A stretch of DNA of 64,000 bases, from assembly GCF_000002075.1 (NCBI RefSeq), contig NW_004797510.1, positions 615,356 through 679,355 of the forward strand, in the 5' to 3' direction. Both the position numbers and the translations under genes were made by a program. Positions 27,701 through 36,747 of this stretch are shown one piece after another. Position 1 is the stretch's first letter, and each line of letters begins with the position of its first letter. The DNA is from Aplysia californica (Eukaryota; Mollusca; Gastropoda; Aplysiida; Aplysiidae). The notes under the pieces are model-generated. The model had not been told where the DNA came from. It saw only the letters and a list, made by a program, of their open reading frames with translations, and made no database searches.

Positions 27701-30700
27701 CCCCTACCTAATGCCAGGGTGAAAGAGGCAGAGAGAGGGATAAATTCAAAGATAATATTACAAAAATGTTACCTGTACTTTCTTGACTTGCGTATAGAAA
27801 GCCCTATAGTAGCCTGGCAGACCCATGATGCTGTTCTCAATGTCCAGGAGTTGACAGCAGGAATTGATGACCAGTATGTTGCCAGCATGCAAGTGACCTG
27901 GACAAGATACCAAATTTAAGATATATATTGAGAAAAATAAAAAAATTTAACGGGAGAACACAGAAGTCAACATCTCTTATAGACGTCACATATTAATTCA
28001 GCAGTATTTGACTTGAGCTACACATATTTCCGTTTCAAGCAAAAATATGCCCGTTTTGTCTATAAGTGAAGCTATATACAGAAGTCAAGGGTAGCATCCA
28101 CATAAGCATATTATTATGGTATAGAAAATTCATGTTCATGCTTCAGGGAAATTAATTTTAATTGCAATATTTCGCGTCCCATCCCCACTGAAACAATTTA
28201 AGATAATTCAGGAGATGGACTGCTTCAACGCTGCCCAACAGGGCCAACCCTAGGCGAGTACGATGCAGCATCAAAGCAGAAAGATTATAATATGTCTCCT
28301 ATTCATAGAAATTGAAATCACATCCTTAGTAAGCAAGGAGAACAGAAAAACCACTCCCCGCCCCCCCCCCCATGCTGGTTATCATTACAATTATGCTCAA
28401 GTACCAGCTTTGAGGAAGCAAAATTTCCCAACTTAGTCATAAAGATACTCATTTTCATATTTGATTAAGCTATTAAGCTATTCTTTCCCTGCCATTGAAG
28501 TCTCATACAGGTATCATAACCAATAGAACTATGACATTAATTCTTTTTTTTTTTTTTTTTTTTTTGATTACTCACCATATGGGAAACCTTTATCGTGTAA
28601 AAACTTCAAAGCTTCCAAAATCTGTCTCCCAAATGTTTTCACAGCGCCAATGTCCAGTGGCATCCGTTTCTTTGGATTTCCATATTTGGTCATATAATTG
28701 CCCTTGGGCTTACATTTGCACAGGTAGTCTCTCAAAGTTCCGGGCTCATAGTAATCCCTGATAACCATCCCTCCATTCTCATTGGCTGCTGTAAAGTGGC
28801 ATGGATATATGTAGGGATGCTGTGGGTGACATGAAAAATCATCAAATGAGGCAAAAAATACAATACTTTGAATAATGTAATAAAAAGGCAAAAACAAAAT
28901 AAATGTGAATACACCAAAAGAGTTTGTGAGTGAATCATCAATATCAGTTGGGTGTAAGAAAGCCTTTTACAAGAAAACAACCTTTTTAATTTTTTATTAT
29001 CATTTTCTGTGAGTTTGGACAAAGGATAATTTTTGTCCACTTTTTAGAGTGACCAATGCTTAACTCTAAAAAAGAGAGAAGAACGATGAAAAGACACCTG
29101 TATGGCTCCAAAACTCCAGGGTAAAAAAAATCAGAAAGTATTATGATATATATGACGCAAAAGTGACCAAAATTTCTATCAAAATAAAAAAGGAAAAAGA
29201 AATTCAATCAATTTCTATCACAAAAGCACATCTTTGTCTTTCAAAGCAAAATAAACCTAAAGTAAAACTTAATTGTAAAACTAGAGAGATTTTAATGTAA
29301 TTTTGATCTCACTTGCCTTTATCATAGGAAGAACTTTCATGATGGCTGTCAGTTCTTTTACTGGTAGGTACATGTCAGGTCCAAACTCCATCTGTAGAAA
29401 ATAGCAGAGATGAATGTATGTCAGTTAAGGAAAGGCATGTATATCTTTTATACTAGCTGAAACATTCACTATACCTTAAAGAATGTCGACCTTGAAGGAT
29501 AAGATATGGTCAGATAACATTTTCTCTTATTCATTTTAGATTTTTAAATAAATGTTTGCCATCTCCCTGTACCCAGGTGAGTCTCAAAACTGAGAAATTT
29601 AACTTCCACTGACTCCACACAAAACATAGACATGGTGAGATACATGCAGATAGAATTACAGGTAACAACTCTTCCTGTATCTTACTGATCTCTTTCCCAT
29701 TGTTATCCATTCTATACACCCAGCCTTGAGGGTCACTGTTAAAGTCCATTCATTAATCACAGGCAATTGTTTCTCCTTGGCATATACCAGGCTAAAACTA
29801 CAAAAAGGGTGTAAGAGAACAAAACAAATAAGATAAAAAAAACAAGCATAACCTTCTCTTCTTCAATTTCTAATAAGAAAAAAAAAAACGAACTAAAAGC
29901 AAAAAACAAAATCAGCAATACCCATGAAAGCATTTGTCTGACTTTGGGTTGAGCAAGGGGCTTGATGAGTATGAAGTGCTTCCGTATTCTCCAACCTGCA
30001 CACACATATGAGGACAAAATAAACACAATACCTCACAAGTCATGAAGCACTGAGAGCAAAGATCATAAAACTACAACATTCTTTTTGTCTCTTAAAAGCC
30101 TAAATTATTCAGTAAAACTATCAAGTAGCTTATTTGACTTCTATACCTCTTTCAACATCACTCATCTGATTCGTATGCTGAAAAGTTCAAAGTATTTATC
30201 TCAGACACTGAGTGAAAACTGATTTTGTTTAGCTTTGTCGAGACTGAATAATATCTCTTTCTAAATAGAATAATAAAAGAAAGCAACATGATGATTGCTA
30301 GAATAAGAAAATCTAAACAGTGCATCTAAAATTCTCATAAAACATATTGCATTAATGAATGCAAAGGAAGGCTGAGCAGATTGCTACACAAGTCTCCACA
30401 CTTAGATGGATTTTTCAACACTCAGCCAATGAGACATTTGCTTGCCATACCTATGTCAGGAAAAGGTTCCACAACATCCCAGTTGGGTTCAGACCGGAAT
30501 ATCATGGACACATGTTGAAGAGCAAGTTCTGTAGATGTTACAAAATATAAAACAAAATAAGAAAACACAAAAGATGACGCTGTCTCCAGCTTCAAAACTG
30601 TGCATTACAAAAAATGTGTGTCTGATACACGTAAAAGAGAACATGTCACACTTCACACCTCTGACAAGAGTAAATGAAACATAATCTTAAAACAAAATTC

Positions 30701-33700
30701 CTAAACAACATACATAATTAAAAGGTGAAAACAATCAGTTGGACCCTAACCCTTAGTTTAGTTTTAGTTAGGTTTTATGGCGCTCGCAACTGCATGAGGT
30801 CATATGAGTGCCAAGGGGTGGATGTCAACACAGAAGTCCAAACGAGGAATCAGGCTTACTCTGCTCATCTCTCTAGCCTCAACAGCACAAAGTCTGCTTC
30901 GACTATCAAGGCACCCCAGAAATAGCAGTTCACATGAGAGTGACAAACATACAAAAGAAGTAGAATAAAAATGACCATAGTAAGGATGAGGGGGAAAAAA
31001 GCAGCAGTTCCCCTTATTTTGTTGCAGCACAGTATGAGCATTACATTGATAAATCAGCCCATTTACAATTCTACTGTGCTGTGCACGAGAACATGTTAAT
31101 ATCCCCCTTTGGGAAAGACCTAAAGATAACTTCAGTCAATAACAGGCCCTAACCCTATGGTATGTTAAAGAACAAAGGACATCTCCAAAACCCCGGTAGA
31201 TTCCATTTACCACACAAACTGATCATGGCAAAACAAAGTGCACTGCAAAAACCCGCAAATAAAATTGTGCATTTTCACACTATACGAGAAAGATGCATGA
31301 ACATTGCAAATAAACCAGTGCATTTTCACATCACTTACAAAAAGTTGCGAACGGCGAATGGAAACAAAATTCAAGAATATAATAAGATTTTATGCAAATC
31401 CCACTGAGATTTTTTTATTGAAAAAATTTTTTTTTTACTTGGTGGGCTCCGATTTTATCAGAGAAGATCTACTTGGCAGGTCTGTGTTAAGAAAAGCAGA
31501 AGAGCAGAGTTCAAAGTTAAAGTACATATACGATATATAGTTGAGTGCCTCTCTGGGGCTCTCGTGACACCACAATAACTGTCTTGTACCATTTCAGATT
31601 TCAGTCACCCAGGTGACATTTAGCCAGCCAGCTGTTGAGATGTACTATGCCCAAATTTTGACTTTTAAAAAAAATTTCAGTTTCTTAATCTGTGGTATTT
31701 GTTGCATGTGTTCAAAAATAATTTGTCAAAATTTAAATTCTACAAATTGAAACAAAAAGCAAGAAATTTTAGAAAATTGAAACGTTTTTTTTTTCTCTCC
31801 TGAAATAATTAGTTGTCTGGGCTGAGAACATTGTTATGCCTTGCTGACTATATACAGTTGCAGCTTGCTACACATATACAACCACTTTCATTATAATACT
31901 CTGTCCCTACTGGAGGCAAAGTATCCATTGTGGTTGGTTAGCGGGTGCTCTGGTGTGCTTTGCTCCTTCTTCCCTATCAAAAATCTATCATCCATATCTC
32001 TCATCCTTCATTTTTTAAATATGTTACTCTTTAATAACACCAACACTTCTAATCTTGGTTCTTATATGAACTATTGTGGTGCTACAGATGTGGTAAAACT
32101 CTTGCTAAAACTTTAGTGTCCATTTTCACATGGGTGAGCCATGAAAAATAGAATAAAGTAACTATTCCAAGCCTACAAAATCCTCACTGAAAGAGGCATG
32201 AATAGACTGGACAACTTTTTTATTACCAATCTGATGCTTTACTACTTGGAATGGACATATATGGTAACATCATGTAAGATCTCAGAAAAAGATTGACACT
32301 GGGGGCAAAGATAGAAGTTTTCATGTGTCTGGCAAAACATAAAGAGAGCAATAAACAGCATCTGGGTTTGGCATTTATGCTCTCAAAGCCTAGCACAGTG
32401 GGACTCATCCATCATCATCATCATAATAATAATAATAATCAATAACAATTATTGCATTTAGTGCATATCTTTGCTCTACAGCATGTTCTATGTGCTTTAC
32501 AACTGTTATTGCCTCAGTAGACCCTAAAACACTCTGAAATATTCTTGGCCTCCCAAGAAGCATACAATGCAAGCAGCCGAATAAGTCTTCAAATGCTAAC
32601 AAACTGATAAGATATTTCGCAAACTATAGCCAGATACCCATTCCCACATGGGTGAAGCAAGGAAAATTCATGTAAAGTGCTTTTCTCAAGAACACAGAGT
32701 CAGACCTCTGACAGGGTTTAAACCCTGACATTTTGGTTATGAGCCCGAAAGCCTAACAACTCAGTCACTGTTGTTTGATGATGCATGTTGTCAGAAAGTC
32801 TTAAAGTGCTGGTATAAAAAAAAAGTTATAAACAGAAAAGTAAAAATGTCATCAGGGTATTGCTGCCATCCATACCCAAGGAAGTACAGTCAAACCTGTG
32901 TAAGACGACCACCCATTGTCAAGGAGAAAAGTGGCCGTATAAGACAGGTGGCCGTCTTAGGCAGGACTGATCAAGATGAAGAAAACAAACCATTCCCATC
33001 TGAGGTCCCAATCGAAAGTAGCCGCGCTGTTGTTGTTTTTGTTGTTGTTGTTGTAATTTGTTTGTATTTTGTTTGTAATTTTTATGTTGTAGCTGATTTT
33101 GCGCAAGGGTGACAATGAAACGAAATGTATCAGGCGAGGAAGACAGAGTGGCTATGGTAAAACAAATACATGAGTCGCCACCACTCGGAGAACGAGCGAC
33201 GCTTCTGTCACAAGATCATGTTGACGTCCATTGTTACTTTGTTACAGACTGTGTAAATAGTGATCACTCATCTCACTTATGATTTGTGTATGAGTTCTGG
33301 GCGGGGCTTATGAGTTATGAGGGGTCACACGCTTACCTCACCAGCAGCTGAAAATTGGTACCTATTGGTCAACAGTGGGAGGAGCCTAAGCAACATGATC
33401 AGTTGGAGGGGCTACCTAACAACAACGACAGGTGATTGAATTATGACGGCTCGCCTACAACGCTTGGGGCCAATGCACAATTTATGACAAAACGTAATGG
33501 AGTCACTAAGGTGGCCGTCTAAGACAGGTGTTATTGCTTAGTGTGATAGGAGTTGTGTGTTAAAATATGGTGGCCGCGGACGTGTTGGACAGGTGCCCGT
33601 TTTACACAATTAAATTATATAGAAAAAAAGAAAGGGAGGAAATGGAAAGTGGCCGTTTGTACAGGTGGCCGTCTTATAGAGGTGGCCGTTAGGGCAGATT

Positions 33701-36692
33701 TGACTGTATTTAACAGTGAGATGAGGATAGACAATGAACGTTCTTGGCAGTATGTTAAGTGTTTTAGCGCCAATAAAATGGCAGCTTGCACTATATGCTT
33801 CCCAGGAAGTTGAGATTGTTTCAGAATGCGACCAGGTCAGCTGGGGTAATAATATAGATTGTAAAGCGCATAGAGTTTGCTGCTGAGAGGGAATATGCCC
33901 TATCTAAAGGCTATCTGTTATGCAAATACATTAAATCTTAGTATACAGCACGCCAGTTCAGCTGGCTCACAGCATCACTTGATCACTTACAGTCAAAATA
34001 AAAATCTATCAAACCCCCAGTCAATCCTTGTTATCAACATATGTACATATTGTAATAAAACCTGTACATTTATTGCTTGGATCATTCATTTCTACTCAGT
34101 TTGGTGTTTACTTAATGTAAATAGGTTATTAAACATGAGCAGAGTTATATGGAAGTTCTTGATGCTGAAAACTCGGATAATACAAGTTGTTACATACAAT
34201 GGAGGAATAGCTTTCATATCAAGAGTTAAAAAGAAAGAAATATTTCCTAAGATTTCAAAAGTTTCACTTACCGAGAAAGTTTGATGAATAGTTATTGGCA
34301 TCTAAGAATTTTTTCACCATTATGCTGTTGGCAACAACAGGGATGCAAGTGATGGCTTGCAAATAATTCTGGGGAAAGCAAAGAGGAAATATTCTTCAAA
34401 ACCAAACAAGATAATCATTTGATTCGTTCTCGTCACTTCACTGCCATCATTCCCACAATTTAAAAAAAAATCAGCACAAAGCCCTAATTACAGGTACAAA
34501 GATGGCATTGCTATTTGAGAGAGCTGTTCTCTTTTGGTTTAGATATGTTACAACAATCAAAACTTTGATTCAGTCAATTTATAAGTTTTTCTGACTTCTG
34601 CAGTAGAGAGTGAGTGGTTTTTTAAATTTTCATATTGAGAAGATAATCAGACACAAAACTAGCAATATTTAATTAAGCTCTTCTCAAACTCCTCTGAGAA
34701 TGCCATATTCAGGAAACATGGGAGATTTATTTAACACTTTTCTCCCATGCAGAGCACAGAGCGCGTAACACTTATCCCCACAGACCAGGATACAGGTGTC
34801 GTACATGCTATATCACACCATCACCGATCGGCGTCCCGTGGGGGAAAAGGGATGGCTTCTTAGCATCGCCAATCGGCTTCCTGATGGGGCATAGTGTTAA
34901 GTGAAAATATAAGGCCTGCAAGCATCACTCATGTAGAAATAAAGATAAACAGTAACTCCGAAACACTGTCAGATCTTCATTCTTGTGATCAGCATGAAAA
35001 AGTTCTAAATAATTTATTTTAAAAATCTGTGCCTGATGACATACATGAAGACTCATGGAGTCAACATACGTTCAAACTTGCTCCAATGGCCACCTGTTCA
35101 AGACAATAATCTGTACAAATGGCCACTTTCAATCCCGATTTGTGTTATTTTAAATATAGTTACATTGTCCAAGCACTTGTCTAAAAAAACAATTTACTTC
35201 CTTGTTCCTTGGCAATCGGTGACCATCTTAGACAATTTTGACCGTATTAAAGACCCCTTCACTTACAAGTTTATTGATTTAAACTGAATATCCATTGAGT
35301 ATTTCATTGATTTGGTGTTCATAAATAATCCTTGCAGAATACAGAACATTTTTATACAAACAAACAAAAAAAAATTAAAAATGAGCAAAGAATTATACAT
35401 AACAATTGGCATTAAATTTTATAAAGCCATGAACTTCTGCTGACTTTCTCTTAAATAAATAAAACATGTTTGACCATTACTTAATTGAAAAAGTTTGCAT
35501 TCATAAAAGTACTCCATTTTTGCAGTTTGCGAAGGGTGGTAGAAAAAGAGGAAATTCAGTCAAGCCCAACTTTTGAGAATGGAAATCATAGTATAGTCAA
35601 TCTGAAGCATCACCGCATTTTGTCTGACAACACTTGATACATAATGGCAAAGAACATTTCCTTTTGAGCATCCATAATAAGCTATTCTCTGAAATAATTG
35701 GCATGAATAGACAGCTTTTTATCTTACCTGTAAGCCATTTTGTCTTTCGGCTATAAATTCTCTGTCAAAGTTTCCGAACACTTTTTTTGGAGGAAGGGGA
35801 AGATCAACGTTTGAAGATTTAAGTTGAGCATCAAGTTTCTCGAAATCACTGTATCGCTTAGTGATCTGCCACGAGTTGTCTTTCAAAGGTCCACGCTGAA
35901 CTCGAATGATATATTCCTGTAGAAAATATTTAATGAGAGAAAATCAAGATAAACAAAACATTCCTCTGTACATTTTGCACTTTAATTTTTAATAAAGAGT
36001 TTCACTTCAGTCTGGGTTTTATCAATGTAAACATCATATCAAACACAGTGTATCAATTTTGGAGAAAACGTTTTTGGCCCCTGCATAAGGACACTGTTCT
36101 GACAGGAAATGTGCAGTAGAATGGAAGAGAAAAGTTTGGACCTAAACTGTAGTAAACTGGGTTCACATTCAATTTCAAATATCATTCAAGTTTAGTTTTA
36201 GCAAGAGCTTTACGGCACCTGCAACACATATAAGTGCTGAAAATAGAGGTGTTACAAGAGAGTAACAAACACTAAAAAAAAAAAGGAGGGGAGATAAAGA
36301 CGATAGATGCTTGATAGGAAACAAGAAGCAAACCACACCAGAGCACCCGCCAACCATCCACCATTCAAGTTTGTAACCAACCACAGTACTATAGCAAAGT
36401 TAGAAAAATCAATTCGTTTACAAGCCAGTAACTTGTCCAGGTGGTGCAGAATATAGAATTATATGGAAAAACACAATACTTTGCATTTCCTTTTCTGAGT
36501 AATGGTGGTTTCAAGCTTGAGACTGCCTTTGACCTTTTTCAACACACAGTTAAGTTTTAGATAAAGATTTGATCCCCCATACATCAAATAACAAGGAAGT
36601 TTTACGGCAATACTGAGCTGAAATGCAAGTGGGCTATATAGTAGGCTAAGATATATCTTAATTTTCCATATACTGGCACTTTAGTTTGATGG

Positions 36693-36747
<55 letters not shown>

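Noticed and set aside
28568-28897. 109-codon frame read as a separate protein-kinase gene
   Set aside because: Only 28,576-28,819 is coding, as PXK exon 7. The rest reads into introns on both sides.
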